NCBI RefSeq assembly: GCF_001667015.1
Contig: NZ_LZIS01000155.1
Location: 1-64,000, forward strand
Reading direction: 5' to 3'
Length of the DNA stretch: 64,000 bases
Source: Mycobacterium sp. E3198
Lineage (GTDB): Bacteria; Actinomycetota; Actinomycetes; Mycobacteriales; Mycobacteriaceae
Of the stretch, positions 6,875 to 16,241 are shown one piece after another. A model generated the notes under the pieces. That model did not search any database, had not been told where the DNA came from, and saw only the letters and a program-made list of their open reading frames with translations. The translations under genes were made by a program, and so were the position numbers. The stretch's first letter is position 1. Each line of letters starts with the position of its first letter.

Positions 6875-8641
6875 TCAGTCGGAGGGCGCCGTCGCGAGCT
6901 CGTTGTACTCGGTGACGTTGTCGATCTCGGTGCCCATCGCGATGTTGGTGACCCGTTCCAGGAAGACCTCGACCACGACGGGTACCTTGTGTTCGCGCGC
7001 CAGTTCTTGCGCGCGGTTCAGCGCCGGGCCGATCTCGGACGGCGCGGTGACCTGAATGGCCTTGCAGCCCAGTCCTTCCACGACGCTGCGGTGGTCGACG
7101 CCGTATCCCTTGGGCAGCTCGGTGTCACCGGACTCCTGGGCGTTGATGTTGTCGAAGGCCAGCGAGACGCAGTAGTCCATGTCGAAGTTCAGCTGGGCCT
7201 GGCGGATCAGCCCGAGGTAGGAGTTGTTCACCACGACATGGACGTAGGGCAGGTTGAATTGGGCGCCGACGGCGAGCTCTTCGATGAGGAATTGGAAGTC
7301 GTAGTCGCCCGACAGGCCGACCACCGTGGCGGTGGGGTCGGCGGTGACCACGCCCAGGGCGGCCGGCACCGTCCATCCGAGCGGCCCGGCCTGGCCGCAG
7401 TTGATCCAATGGCGGGGCTTGAATACGTTCAGAAACTGGCCGCCGGCGATCTGCGAGAGCCCGATCGCGGTGACGTAGCGGACGTTGCGGCCGAAGGCGC
7501 GGTTCATCTCCTCGTAGACGCGTTGCGGCTTGATCGGCACGTCGTCGAAGTGGGTCTTGCGGTGCAGGGTCTGTTTGCGGTGCCGGCAGGCGCGGACCCA
7601 GTCGGTCCAGTCCGGCAGCGTGCCGGCCGCCGCCCGCGCCGTCGCGAGGGCCACCAGCAGCTCCAGCGCGGCCCGGGCGTCGGAGACGATGCCGAGGTCC
7701 GGCGCGAACACGCGGCCGATCTGGGTGGGCTCGATGTCGATGTGCACGAAGCGACGGCCGCGGCGGTAGGTGTCGAGCCCGCCGGTATGGCGGTTGGCCC
7801 AACGGTTTCCGATCCCGAGCACGAAATCGGATTCGAGCAGGGTGGCGTTGCCGTAGCGGTGCGCCGTCTGCAGCCCGACCATCCCGGCGGCCAGCGGATG
7901 GTCGTCGGGAATCGAGCCCCAGCCCATCAGCGTGGGCACCACGGGGACGTTGAGCACCTCCGCGAGCTCGACCAGCAGCTCGCAGGCGTCGGCGTTGATG
8001 ATCCCCCCGCCCGCCACGATGAGCGGGCGCTGCGCCGTCTGCAGCATGTCGAGCGCCTTGTTGATCTGCGCGGGGCCGGCGGCGGGCTTGTAGACCGGCA
8101 GCGGGGCGTAAGTCGTTGGGTCGAAGTCGATTTCGGCCAGCTGGACGTCGATGGGCAGGTCGATCAGCACCGGGCCCGGGCGTCCCGAGCGCATCAGGTG
8201 GAACGCCTGGGCGAACGCGCCGGGCACCTGCCCGGGTTCCAGCACCGTCATCGCCATCTTCGTCACCGGCGCCGCGATCGCCGCGATGTCGACGGCCTGG
8301 AAGTCCTCCTTGTGCAGCCTGTTCACCGGCGCCTGCCCGGTGATCGCCAGGATCGGAATGGAATCCGCGCTGGCCGAATACAACCCGGTGATCATGTCGG
8401 TGCCCGCCGGCCCGGAGGTGCCGACGCACACGCCGATGTTGCCGGCCGCGGCCCGGGTGTACCCCTCGGCCATGTGGCTGGCGGCCTCGACGTGGCGGGC
8501 CAGGACGTGCCGGATGCCGCCGTGGGCGTGCATCGCCGAGTAGAACGGGTTGATCGCGGCACCCGGCAGGCCGAACGCCTGTGTGGCGCCCTCGATCTGA
8601 AGAATCCTGACGGCCGCGTCGACCGTGCGCATCCGCGTCAT
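6875..8641 (-). CDS. gcl: Glyoxylate carboligase
   Basis: 588 residues. A thiamine-diphosphate enzyme that joins two glyoxylates into tartronate semialdehyde with loss of CO2. The three domains are in order: N-terminal PYR domain, central FAD-type domain ([13 protein letters not shown]) and C-terminal PP domain with the cofactor motif around [13 protein letters not shown] and NNSYLG. Val51 stands where other enzymes of the family have the cofactor-activating glutamate ([15 protein letters not shown]); this substitution is the hallmark of glyoxylate carboligase, which supports the specific call. It is the last gene of the hyi-glxR-gcl operon, 4 bp after glxR. Confidence 0.96.
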   Translation of the reverse strand: MTRMRTVDAAVRILQIEGATQAFGLPGAAINPFYSAMHAHGGIRHVLARHVEAASHMAEGYTRAAAGNIGVCVGTSGPAGTDMITGLYSASADSIPILAITGQAPVNRLHKEDFQAVDIAAIAAPVTKMAMTVLEPGQVPGAFAQAFHLMRSGRPGPVLIDLPIDVQLAEIDFDPTTYAPLPVYKPAAGPAQINKALDMLQTAQRPLIVAGGGIINADACELLVELAEVLNVPVVPTLMGWGSIPDDHPLAAGMVGLQTAHRYGNATLLESDFVLGIGNRWANRHTGGLDTYRRGRRFVHIDIEPTQIGRVFAPDLGIVSDARAALELLVALATARAAAGTLPDWTDWVRACRHRKQTLHRKTHFDDVPIKPQRVYEEMNRAFGRNVRYVTAIGLSQIAGGQFLNVFKPRHWINCGQAGPLGWTVPAALGVVTADPTATVVGLSGDYDFQFLIEELAVGAQFNLPYVHVVVNNSYLGLIRQAQLNFDMDYCVSLAFDNINAQESGDTELPKGYGVDHRSVVEGLGCKAIQVTAPSEIGPALNRAQELAREHKVPVVVEVFLERVTNIAMGTEIDNVTEYNELATAPSD

Positions 8642-8645
8642 CGCG

Positions 8646-9530
8646 CTAGCTTTCCCCGCGTCCCGACAACCGCTCGACGCCCAGCAGCAGGCCCGAGTGA
8701 TCGAGGGCGCCGTCGCCGTTGGCGAGCGCGGACGCCATCAGTTGGGCCACGACCGCGCCCAACGGGATGACGACGTCGGCCTCGCGGGCGGCGCTGGTCA
8801 CGATGCCCAGGTCCTTGTGGTGCAACTCGATCCGGAATCCCGGGTCGAAGTTGCGGGCCAACATCTTCGCGGCCTTCTGATCCAGCACCGCCGAGCCGGC
8901 CAGGCCGCCGCCCAGCACGGTGACCGCCGCGTCGAGGTCCACCCCGTAGGCCCGCAGAAACGTGATCGCCTCGGCGAGCAGTTCGATGTTGCCCGCCACG
9001 ATCAGTTGGTTGGCGGCCTTGACGGTCTGACCCGCCCCGTTGGGGCCGACGTGGACGATCGTCGTGCCGACCGCAGCCAAAATCGGCTTGGCGGCGGCGA
9101 AATCGTCCGCGGTGCCCCCGACCATGATCGACAGCGACGCGTTCTTGGCGCCGGCCTCACCGCCGGATACCGGGGCGTCGATCATGCGCAACCCACGTCT
9201 CCTCGCCTCCTCCGCCAGTTCCCTGGTGACGTCGGGGCGGATCGAGGAGAAGTCGATCACCAGGGTGTCGGGCTGGGCGTGCGCGAACACCCCGCCGTCC
9301 GAGGCCAACACGGCCTGCACGTCGGGGGAGTCCGGCACCATCACGGCCACCACGTCGGCGTCCTTGACCGCCGCCTCGATCGACTCCGCCGCGACCCCGC
9401 CCGCCTCGACCAGCGCGGCGGTGCGTTGCGGCGAACGGTTGTAGCCGACGACGGTGTGGCCGGCCCGGGCCAGGTGGCATGCCATGGGGCCGCCCATGAT
9501 GCCCAACCCGATGAACGCGATGGTGCTCAT
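8646..9530 (-). CDS. glxR: Tartronate semialdehyde (2-hydroxy-3-oxopropionate) reductase
   Basis: 294 residues of the beta-hydroxyacid dehydrogenase family. The Rossmann motif is at the N-terminus ([13 protein letters not shown]), the substrate-binding [11 protein letters not shown] segment is in the middle, and the catalytic lysine is in QTVKAANQ. It reduces the tartronate semialdehyde made by the neighbouring carboligase to D-glycerate with NAD(P)H, the second step of the glycerate pathway. The start overlaps the stop of hyi by 4 bp, indicating translational coupling. The length is normal for the family. Confidence 0.94.
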   Translation of the reverse strand: MSTIAFIGLGIMGGPMACHLARAGHTVVGYNRSPQRTAALVEAGGVAAESIEAAVKDADVVAVMVPDSPDVQAVLASDGGVFAHAQPDTLVIDFSSIRPDVTRELAEEARRRGLRMIDAPVSGGEAGAKNASLSIMVGGTADDFAAAKPILAAVGTTIVHVGPNGAGQTVKAANQLIVAGNIELLAEAITFLRAYGVDLDAAVTVLGGGLAGSAVLDQKAAKMLARNFDPGFRIELHHKDLGIVTSAAREADVVIPLGAVVAQLMASALANGDGALDHSGLLLGVERLSGRGES

Positions 9531-10387
9531 TGACTCCTCGTTTCCACAAGTGCCGCAAGGGATTCGATATTGACGCCGGCACGACCCCGATCCGCTTCGG
9601 GCAACCAGTCGAACGTGTCGGGGCGGCTGGGCTTGTACTCCAGGCCGATGTAGCCGTCATACCCGCGGTCGAGCAGGATCGCGAGATAGCTGGCGAGCAC
9701 GATCTCGCCGGTGCCCGGCTCGCCGCGACCCGGGGCGTCGGCGATCTGGACGTGGCCGATCCGGTCGGCGTGCGCGCGCAGCGCGGCGGCCACGTCGTCA
9801 CCGTTGACGTACAGGTGGTAAAGATCGGCCAGCACCCGCAGGTTTTCGTACCCTGAGCGGCTGCGCACCCGGTCGATCACCGCGACGGCATCCGCCGCCG
9901 TCCTGATCGGGTAACGCGGTGCGCCGCTGACCGGCTCGATGAGCAGCGTGGCGCCGATGCGTTGCGCGGCCTGAGCCGCGTACGCGAGGTTTTCGGCGGC
10001 CGCGTCGTCCTGGGCCGCCGGCGCCAGGCCCTCGATGCGGTTGCCGTAGAGCGCGTTAAAGGCCCGGGTGCCCAGCGTTTTCGCGATGTCGACGGCAACC
10101 TCGACGCTGTCCCGGAACGCGGCCACCGATCCCGGATCGGACACAATGCCCCGGTCGCCGGCGGGCATGTCACCGGCCGCGAAGTTCAACCCGCTCAACT
10201 GAACCCCGGCGTTCCGGATGGCGCGCACGAACGCGTCGACGTCGCCCTCCGGCGGCGCCGGTTCGGCGAACGGCCACCAAAACTCGACCGCGTCGAAGCC
10301 CGCCGCCCGGGCGGCGTCCGGCCGCTTCAGCAGGGGCAGGTCGGTGAACAGGATCGAGCAGTTCACCGCGTAGGTCGCAGAGGTCAC
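9527..10387 (-). CDS. hyi: Hydroxypyruvate isomerase
   Basis: 286 residues, a xylose-isomerase-like TIM barrel. Typical segments are the N-terminal AVNCSILFTDLPLL, the FNALYGNR loop, LLIEPVSG with a metal-binding Glu, and HVQIADAPGRGEPGTG with the conserved His and Asp. It interconverts hydroxypyruvate and tartronate semialdehyde, feeding the glycerate pathway. Translation begins at the GTG 10385-10387; no ATG is nearby in frame. It is the first gene of the minus-strand operon, and an IclR-type box lies 9 bp upstream of its start, where it would block expression directly. Confidence 0.9.
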   Translation of the reverse strand: MTSATYAVNCSILFTDLPLLKRPDAARAAGFDAVEFWWPFAEPAPPEGDVDAFVRAIRNAGVQLSGLNFAAGDMPAGDRGIVSDPGSVAAFRDSVEVAVDIAKTLGTRAFNALYGNRIEGLAPAAQDDAAAENLAYAAQAAQRIGATLLIEPVSGAPRYPIRTAADAVAVIDRVRSRSGYENLRVLADLYHLYVNGDDVAAALRAHADRIGHVQIADAPGRGEPGTGEIVLASYLAILLDRGYDGYIGLEYKPSRPDTFDWLPEADRGRAGVNIESLAALVETRSQ

Positions 10388-10395
10388 GGGATTCC

Positions 10396-10410
10396 TTCCG
10401 CAATACGAAA
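10396..10410. promoter_or_regulatory. IclR-type operator, copy 2 (before hyi)
   Basis: TTCCGC-AAT-ACGAAA matches the perfect palindrome at 6832-6846 in 10 of 12 arm positions, keeping the ACGAAA half intact. It lies 9 bp upstream of the hyi start codon. Confidence 0.55.
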
Positions 10411-10595
10411 TAATGTAGCCGAATTACGGAATCAGTGAAGGCCCTCCCCGCGCGAATTGTCAACCGCCGCATCCGCAAATTTTGCGTGAAGCCTGTTCAG
10501 GGACCGCGTAGTTCGCCCAAACCGCTACTGACAACACGGGTTTCCTTTGACAGCGAAACGTGAGCCATGCCACCGTGACTCAAGCGAAATAACAA

Positions 10596-10610
10596 TTCCA
10601 ATATACGAAA
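10596..10610. promoter_or_regulatory. IclR-type operator, copy 3 (before glcD)
   Basis: TTCCAA-TAT-ACGAAA, the third copy of the 15-bp pattern, exactly 200 bp from copy 2. A second inverted repeat is superimposed on it (ATTCCA 10595-10600 and TGGAAT 10611-10616). It ends 11 bp before the glcD ATG at 10622. Confidence 0.55.
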
Positions 10611-10621
10611 TGGAATCGCCC

Positions 10622-11986
10622 ATGACGGCACTCGACGAACGTGACCTCGTCACCAGCATCCCGAACCTGCTCGTGCTCACCGACCCGGACGTGACCGAGG
10701 GCTATCGACAGGACCGCGCCAAGGATCCCGACGCCGGGCGCCCGTTGGCGGTGGTGCGGGCCCGCGGCACCGACGACGTTCGGGCCGTGCTGCGCTGGGC
10801 CAGCGCGGCCGGGGTACCGGTGGTGCCGCGCGGCGCGGGCTCCGGCTTGTCGGGCGGCGCCACGGCGGTCGACGGGGGCGTCGTGCTGACCACCGAGCTG
10901 ATGCGCGGCATCGACGTCGACCCGGTGACGCGCACCGCGGTGGTGCAGCCGGGGCTGACCAACGCCGAGGTCAAACGGGCGGTCGCCGAGCACGGTCTGT
11001 GGTATCCCCCCGACCCGTCGTCGTTCGAGTTCTGTTCCATCGGCGGCAACGCCGCCACCAACGCGGGCGGCCTGTGCTGCGTCAAGTACGGCGTCACAAC
11101 GGATTACATCCTCGGTCTGGAAGTGGTCCTGGCCGATGGGACGGTGGTGCGCCTCGGGGGGCCGCGCCTCAAGGACTCGGCCGGGCTGTCGCTGACCAAG
11201 CTGTTCGTGGGCAGCGAGGGGACGCTCGGCGTCATCACCGAGCTGACCCTGCGGCTGCTGCCGCCGCAGCCGCCCGCCAGCACCGTGGTGGCCTCCTTTT
11301 CCTCGGTGCGCGACGCCACCGACGCGGTCTGCAGCATCACCCGGGTCATGCGGCCCGCGATGCTCGAGTTCATGGACCACACGGCGATCGCCGCGGTCGA
11401 AAGCCACCTCAAGATGGGCCTCGATCTCGGCGCCCGCGCGATGCTCATCGCCCAGTCCGACTCGCCCGGCGACCGGGAGAGCGAAATGACCTTCATCGCA
11501 CAGGCTTTCACGCACGCCAACGCCACCGACGTGTTCGCCACCGACGACCCGGATGAGGGCGAGGCTTTCACCGCCGCGCGACGGTTCGCCATCCCGGCCG
11601 TCGAGCGCCTCGGCGACCTGCTGCTCGAGGACGTCGGCGTGCCGCTGCCGGCGCTGCCCGCGCTCGTGGAAGGGATCGAGGCCATCGCCATGCAACGCGA
11701 CATCGTCTGCGCGGTCATCGCGCACGCCGGTGACGGCAACACCCACCCGCTGATCGTGCACGACCCCGCCGATCCCGACCAGTCGCGCCGCGCGCACCTC
11801 GCGTTCGGCGAAATCATGCACCTGGCAATCGAACTCGGCGGCACCATCACCGGTGAGCACGGCGTGGGCCGGCTCAAGAAGGCCTGGCTGCCGGATCAGG
11901 TGGGACCCGACGTGATGGAGCTGACCCGCCGCATCAAGCGGGCCCTCGATCCGCAGAACATCCTCAACCCGGGGGCGGTGCTCTAG
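10622..11986 (+). CDS. glcD: FAD-linked glycolate/lactate oxidase, GlcD type
   Basis: 454 residues with an N-terminal FAD-binding PCMH domain (VVPRGAGSGLSGGA, then CSIGGNAATNAGG and TDYILGLEVVLADG) and a C-terminal FAD-oxidase cap ending in GEHGVGRLKKAWL and DPQNILNPGAVL. This matches GlcD and D-lactate dehydrogenases; the context of glyoxylate genes favours oxidation of glycolate to glyoxylate. No glcE or glcF subunit is present, so it may act alone or with another electron acceptor. The ATG at 10622 is used because the in-frame ATG at 10610 overlaps the operator. The permease gene starts immediately after its stop codon. Confidence 0.88.
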   Translation: MTALDERDLVTSIPNLLVLTDPDVTEGYRQDRAKDPDAGRPLAVVRARGTDDVRAVLRWASAAGVPVVPRGAGSGLSGGATAVDGGVVLTTELMRGIDVDPVTRTAVVQPGLTNAEVKRAVAEHGLWYPPDPSSFEFCSIGGNAATNAGGLCCVKYGVTTDYILGLEVVLADGTVVRLGGPRLKDSAGLSLTKLFVGSEGTLGVITELTLRLLPPQPPASTVVASFSSVRDATDAVCSITRVMRPAMLEFMDHTAIAAVESHLKMGLDLGARAMLIAQSDSPGDRESEMTFIAQAFTHANATDVFATDDPDEGEAFTAARRFAIPAVERLGDLLLEDVGVPLPALPALVEGIEAIAMQRDIVCAVIAHAGDGNTHPLIVHDPADPDQSRRAHLAFGEIMHLAIELGGTITGEHGVGRLKKAWLPDQVGPDVMELTRRIKRALDPQNILNPGAVL

Positions 11987-13675
11987 ATGTTCCAGCCGGA
12001 CTACACCCCCGTCGCCCATTCCCTCGGCTGGAGCGCCGCCGTCGCGGCGGTGCCGTTGGTCATCATGTTCGTCCTGCTCGGCGGGCTTCGGGTGCGCGCG
12101 CCCATCGCCGCCGCCGTCGGCGTCGGCACGGCGGCGCTGATCGCGTGGGGGGTCTATCACATGCCCGTCGCGCAGGTCGCCGACTCGGCGGTGCTCGGGT
12201 TCGCCTACGGGATGTTTCCCATTATGTGGTTGGTACTCAACGCGATCTGGATCTACAACCTGACCGTCCAGACCGGCCATCGCGACGTGCTGTGCCGGTC
12301 CATGGCGTCGATCTCCCCGGACCAGCGGATCCAGGCCGTCATCGTCGCGTTCTGCTTCGGCGCGCTCATCGAGGGCCTGGCCGGCTTCGGCACCCCGGTG
12401 GCCATCACGTCGCTGATGCTGGTCGCGCTGCGGTTCTCGCCGCTGAAGGCCGCCGCCGTGGCGCTGGTGGCCAACACCGCCCCGGTGGCGTTCGCCTCCC
12501 TGGGCATCCCGATCGTCGCGCTGTCCGGGGTCACCGGGCTGCCCCTGGACACGCTGGGCGCCATGGTCGGTCGGCAAACCCCGATCCTGGCCTGCATCGT
12601 CCCGTTCATCCTGATCTTCATGGTCGACGGCCGCGCCGGCCTCAAACACGCCTGGCCGGCGGCCGCGATGGGTGGCGGCGTCTACGCGATCGTCCAATTC
12701 CTGTGCTCGAACTTCTTTTCCGTCGAGCTCACCGACATCGCCGGGTCGATCATCAGCGCCGGTTCCATCGTGTTGCTGCTTCGGGTCTGGCGCCCGAAGG
12801 CGCCACTGGTGGGCGCGACGGAGGAGGTCGCGCTCACGCACGAAACCCCAAGCGCCGCAGCGCCGGTGGGCCGTCCGGATGGCGCGGTGCTGACCGCCCA
12901 CGCGGCGAGCGGGGTGCGCGACGAGGTGGCCGACTCCCGCAGGGACGTGCTGCTGGCCTACGCGCCGTACGTGATGGTCACCGCGATCTTCTCGCTGTCG
13001 ATGTGGAAGCCGTTCACCGCGCTGCTCAAGCACGGCGGCACCAGCTTCGCCTGGCCCGGCCTGCACGTCGCCAACGCGGCGCACAAGGCGTCCCCGCTGA
13101 TGATCTACAAGCTCGACTTCCTGTCTGCCGCAGGCACATTGCTGCTCGTCAGCGGGCTGCTCACCATGGTCGTGCTGCGCACGTCGGTCGGCCAGGCGGC
13201 ACGGGCCTACGCGCAGGCGGCGATCCAATTGCGCGGCGCCGCAATCACCGTCGGCCTGGTGCTGGCGCTCGCCTACCTGCTGAACCTGTCCGGCGAAACC
13301 ACCACGCTGGGCCTGTGGATCGCCGGCGCCGGCGGCCTGCTCGGCATCGTCGCCCCGATCATCGGCTGGCTCGGGGTCACCGTCACCGGCTCGGACACCT
13401 CCTCGAACTCGCTGTTCGGGGTGCTGCAGGTCAGCGCCGCGCACGCCGCCGGCCTCAGCCCGACCCTGCTGGCGGCGGCGAACTCGTCCGGCGGCGTGAT
13501 CGGCAAGATGCTCTCGCCGCAGAGCCTGGTCATCGCCACCGCCGCGGTGGAGATGAAGGGCAAGGAAGGCGACCTGTTCCGCAAGGTGTTCAAGTGGAGC
13601 CTGTTCCTACTGGCCCTGATGTGTGTCCTGGTGTACCTGCAGAGCACCTCGTGGCTCGGCTGGATGGTCGTGTGA
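11987..13675 (+). CDS. L-lactate/glycolate permease, LctP family
   Basis: 562 residues with about a dozen hydrophobic helices along the whole length. Family signatures are FGALIEGLAGFGTPVAITSLML, shown here only in part, plus SGETTTLGLWIAGAGG and the C-terminal TGSDTSSNSLFG and SSGGVIGKMLSPQSL. Members such as GlcA and LldP import glycolate and lactate with protons across the cytoplasmic membrane. It begins directly after the stop of the glcD-type gene and its TGA overlaps the ATG of glycerate kinase, so import, oxidation and phosphorylation are cotranscribed. Confidence 0.93.
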   Translation: MFQPDYTPVAHSLGWSAAVAAVPLVIMFVLLGGLRVRAPIAAAVGVGTAALIAWGVYHMPVAQVADSAVLGFAYGMFPIMWLVLNAIWIYNLTVQTGHRDVLCRSMASISPDQRIQAVIVAFCFGALIEGLAGFGTPVAITSLMLVALRFSPLKAAAVALVANTAPVAFASLGIPIVALSGVTGLPLDTLGAMVGRQTPILACIVPFILIFMVDGRAGLKHAWPAAAMGGGVYAIVQFLCSNFFSVELTDIAGSIISAGSIVLLLRVWRPKAPLVGATEEVALTHETPSAAAPVGRPDGAVLTAHAASGVRDEVADSRRDVLLAYAPYVMVTAIFSLSMWKPFTALLKHGGTSFAWPGLHVANAAHKASPLMIYKLDFLSAAGTLLLVSGLLTMVVLRTSVGQAARAYAQAAIQLRGAAITVGLVLALAYLLNLSGETTTLGLWIAGAGGLLGIVAPIIGWLGVTVTGSDTSSNSLFGVLQVSAAHAAGLSPTLLAAANSSGGVIGKMLSPQSLVIATAAVEMKGKEGDLFRKVFKWSLFLLALMCVLVYLQSTSWLGWMVV

Positions 13676-14820
13676 TGGGCGGCCACATCGTCCTGGCGCC
13701 CGACAAGTTCAAGGGATCGTTGCGCGCAGACGAGGCCGCGCGGGCGATGGCGCAGGGCGTGTGGCGGGCCGATCCGAACGCGACCACCGTCGCCTGTCCC
13801 GTCGCCGACGGCGGGGAGGGGACCCGGGATGCGGTGCTGGCCGCCGGGTTTCAGCGCATGCCCGCCTACGTCACGGGACCAACGGGTGCGCGGGTGCACA
13901 CCGCCTACGCGCGGAGGGGCGCGCGCGCGGTCATCGAGCTGGCCGACGTCTGCGGTGCCCCGCGGCTACCCGCGGCGTCGCCCGCGCCGATGACGGCCAC
14001 CACCTACGGGCTGGGCAGCGTGATCGGCCTCGCGCTCGACGACGGCTGCCGCGACATCGTCGTCACCGTCGGCGGCAGCGCGAGCACGGATGGGGGCGCC
14101 GGCATGCTCGTCGCGCTCGGCGCCGAAATCCTTGACCGCCACGGCGACCCGATCCCGCCCGGTGGTTGCGGCCTGGCGCACGCCGCGCACCTCGACCTGA
14201 GCGGGTTGCATCCCGCCATCGGGGAGAGCGCCTTCACGCTGGCCGCCGACGTGGACAGCCCGCTGTGCGGACCGCACGGCGCCGCGATCGTCTACGGGCC
14301 CCAGAAGGGCGCCCACGGCGACCAGGTCGCGGCCCTCGACCGCGCCCTGTCCCGGTGGGCGGATCTCGTCGACCGGGCGACCCACACCGACTGCCGCAAC
14401 CAACCGGGCGCCGGCGCCGCGGGCGGCGTGGGATTCGCGGCGCTGTCCGTGCTGGGCGCGCGCATGCGGCCCGGCATCGACATGATCCTCGAACTCATCG
14501 GGCTCGACCGAAACCTGGCCGGCGCCAAGGTGGTGGTGACCGGCGAGGGGTCCCTCGACGTGCAATCGCTGCGCGGCAAGGCGCCCGTCGGCGTGTCCCG
14601 GTGCGCTCACAAGCACGGCGTGCCGACCTTCGCCATCGCCGGGGTGTCCACCCTCACCAGCGCCCAGGCCCGCTCGGCCGGCTTCGCCGCGGTGCGCACC
14701 CTGACCGAGCTCGAGCCCGATCCGCGGCGCTGCACACAGGACGCCGCCAACCTGCTCGCGCGGGTCACCGAAGCGCTGATCCGTGAATCCACGCCGCGCC
14801 AGGGAGGAAACCATGACTGA
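13675..14820 (+). CDS. Glycerate kinase, GarK/GlxK type
   Basis: 381 residues from the ATG at 13675, which overlaps the permease stop by one base. Type-1 glycerate kinase motifs are present: LAPDKFKGSLRADEAA at the N-terminus, PVADGGEGT, TVGGSASTDGGAGML and the C-terminal VVTGEGSLDVQSLRGKAPVG. The enzyme phosphorylates D-glycerate to 2-phosphoglycerate or 3-phosphoglycerate and so delivers the product of glxR into glycolysis. The last 8 bp overlap the next gene. Confidence 0.94.
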   Translation: MGGHIVLAPDKFKGSLRADEAARAMAQGVWRADPNATTVACPVADGGEGTRDAVLAAGFQRMPAYVTGPTGARVHTAYARRGARAVIELADVCGAPRLPAASPAPMTATTYGLGSVIGLALDDGCRDIVVTVGGSASTDGGAGMLVALGAEILDRHGDPIPPGGCGLAHAAHLDLSGLHPAIGESAFTLAADVDSPLCGPHGAAIVYGPQKGAHGDQVAALDRALSRWADLVDRATHTDCRNQPGAGAAGGVGFAALSVLGARMRPGIDMILELIGLDRNLAGAKVVVTGEGSLDVQSLRGKAPVGVSRCAHKHGVPTFAIAGVSTLTSAQARSAGFAAVRTLTELEPDPRRCTQDAANLLARVTEALIRESTPRQGGNHD

Positions 14821-15424
14821 GACCTACTACGACGACCGCACGGTGCTGCACTGGTACGACTTCGTGTGCCCCTTCTCCTACCTCGCGCAGCACCGGACCG
14901 CGATCCTCGTCGAGGCCGGGTTCGACGTCGTGCTGCTGCCGTTTCAAGCGCACCCGGGCATGCCGACCGGTGGCCTGCCGATGCGGTTCGGCCACGGGCC
15001 CAGGCACGCCATGATCGAGCGCCAAGCCCGCGCGGTGGCGATGCCGCTGCGCTGGCCGAGGCGGATACCGCACAGCCGAAGGGCTTTGGCGGCCGCGGAG
15101 TGGACGCGGCTCAACGAGCCCGACGCGTTCGGTGAACTGCACCGGCGGCTGTTCGACGCGCACTTCGTTTTCGGCGAGGACATCGACGACCAGGCGGTGA
15201 TCGACCGGCACGCCCTTGTGGCCGGCGTCGACGTGGGCCGGCTGCACGCCGCCCTGGCCGACGGCGGCGCGGCGATGTCCGTCGGGCAGGCCGAGTGGGT
15301 GGCGCGGCACCGCGGCGTCGACGGCACACCGGCCTGGCTGATCGACGGGCGGCTGGTGGTGGGCCTGCAGCCCGTGGGCGACTTCCGCTGCCTCGGCGCA
15401 CTGACCGCGCGCGTGCGCCGCTGA
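14813..15424 (+). CDS. DsbA family thioredoxin-fold protein
   Basis: 203 residues from the ATG at 14813, which follows AGGGAGGAAACC. The N-terminal HWYDFVCPFSYLAQHR is the DsbA/FrnE-like active-site region; the motif is Cys-Pro-Phe-Ser, so the second cysteine of a CxxC is replaced by serine. A helical insertion and the closing GVDGTPAWLIDGRLVVGLQP (cis-Pro loop) complete the fold. Such single-cysteine members act as glutathione- or mycothiol-type transferases or 2-hydroxychromene-2-carboxylate isomerase relatives, not as disulfide oxidases. It overlaps glycerate kinase by 8 bp and ends the plus-strand glycolate operon; a link to that pathway is not evident. Confidence 0.8.
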   Translation: MTETYYDDRTVLHWYDFVCPFSYLAQHRTAILVEAGFDVVLLPFQAHPGMPTGGLPMRFGHGPRHAMIERQARAVAMPLRWPRRIPHSRRALAAAEWTRLNEPDAFGELHRRLFDAHFVFGEDIDDQAVIDRHALVAGVDVGRLHAALADGGAAMSVGQAEWVARHRGVDGTPAWLIDGRLVVGLQPVGDFRCLGALTARVRR

Positions 15425-15489
15425 GAACGAGCTGGTCAGGCAGCGATTTGGCCGCCGCGACGTGCGTTCGGTAACCTGTCATTTACCAA

Positions 15490-15566
15490 CGCGGGGTGGA
15501 GCAGCTCGGTAGCTCGCTGGGCTCATAACCCAGAGGTCGCAGGTTCGAATCCTGTCCCCGCTACCA
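15490..15566 (+). tRNA. Initiator tRNA-fMet (CAT)
   Basis: A 77-nt cloverleaf with an encoded CCA end. The anticodon CAT is at 15524-15526. The anticodon stem CTGGG/CCCAG has the three consecutive G-C pairs that mark initiator tRNA, and position 1 (C) is unpaired against T at position 72, the other initiator feature. The T-loop TTCGAAT is standard. Confidence 0.96.
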
Positions 15567-15571
15567 GCGGA

Positions 15572-15606
15572 AATGGCTCCCGGAGGAAACTCCTGGGGCC
15601 ATTTTT
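15572..15606 (+). terminator. Intrinsic terminator after tRNA-fMet
   Basis: AATGGCTCCCGGAG pairs with CTCCTGGGGCCATT across a GAAA tetraloop (14-bp stem with two imperfect pairs), followed by TTTTT at 15602-15606. It begins 6 bp after the tRNA. Confidence 0.85.
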
Positions 15607-15625
15607 CTGGCGTCGGCGCCCCGCC

Positions 15626-16216
15626 TTAGCGCGCCCCTTCCCGTCCGCCGGTGAACTCGTCGACGAGCAATTGGACACGGGCCGCGTCGTACTCGGGGCG
15701 CAGCCGTCCGGTGCGGCCGAGGGTGGCCAGCCCGTGCAGGGCGGCCCAGAACACCTCGGTGAGCGTGTCGGTGTCCTGGTCGGCGCCGACCATGCCGACC
15801 GCTTGATGCAACGCGGCGAAGGCGTCGATCAGCTGGCGCGGTGTGTCCTCGGCGGCGAAGCGCAGGCCGGTCGTACGGGTGAACATGGCGTCGTAGACGG
15901 CTGGGTTGTCGCGGGCGAAATCCAGGTAGGCGTTGGCGATTCGGGTCAGGGTGTCTCCGGCGGCGTCGCTGCCGGAGCGGGCGGCCCGGATCACCCCGGC
16001 GAGTTCGGCGAACCCGTCGAGGGCGACGGCGTCGGCGATCTGTTCCATGCCGGCGAAGTGCTTGTACAACACCGGCTGGCTGTACTCGATCTCGGTGGAC
16101 AGCCGCCGGGTGGTCACGGCCTCCCACCCTTCGGCCTCGGCGAGCCGGCGCGCGGTCCCGACGATGAGCTGTCGTCGGGCGGCGCGTTCGCGCTCACGAC
16201 GATCTTCAATGGCCAT
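15626..16216 (-). CDS. TetR family transcription repressor
   Basis: 196 residues. The N-terminal HTH is complete (LIVGTARRLAEAEGWEAVTTRRLS, read here as two motifs, then YSQPVLYKHFAGMEQI, the TetR recognition helix region). The C-terminal all-helical ligand domain belongs to the TetR_C_33/WHG-like group. It is divergent from a small membrane-protein gene; the 98-bp gap holds two copies of a TAGC-AAC-GCTA palindrome, so self-regulation and control of the divergent operon are likely. The ATG at 16214-16216 is used. Confidence 0.9.
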   Translation of the reverse strand: MAIEDRRERERAARRQLIVGTARRLAEAEGWEAVTTRRLSTEIEYSQPVLYKHFAGMEQIADAVALDGFAELAGVIRAARSGSDAAGDTLTRIANAYLDFARDNPAVYDAMFTRTTGLRFAAEDTPRQLIDAFAALHQAVGMVGADQDTDTLTEVFWAALHGLATLGRTGRLRPEYDAARVQLLVDEFTGGREGAR

Positions 16217-16241
16217 GCCTCATCGTATCAAGGCTAGAAAA

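Noticed and set aside
10580..13444. A 954-codon open frame on the minus strand across glcD and the permease gene
   Set aside because: It runs antisense to two well-supported genes, is composed of His/Arg/Gln-rich text without any motif, and is the usual product of high third-position GC.
15490..15606. Integration site or prophage end at the tRNA-fMet gene
   Set aside because: No integrase, no duplicated tRNA 3' end and no change in base composition are seen next to it; the following hairpin is a normal terminator.
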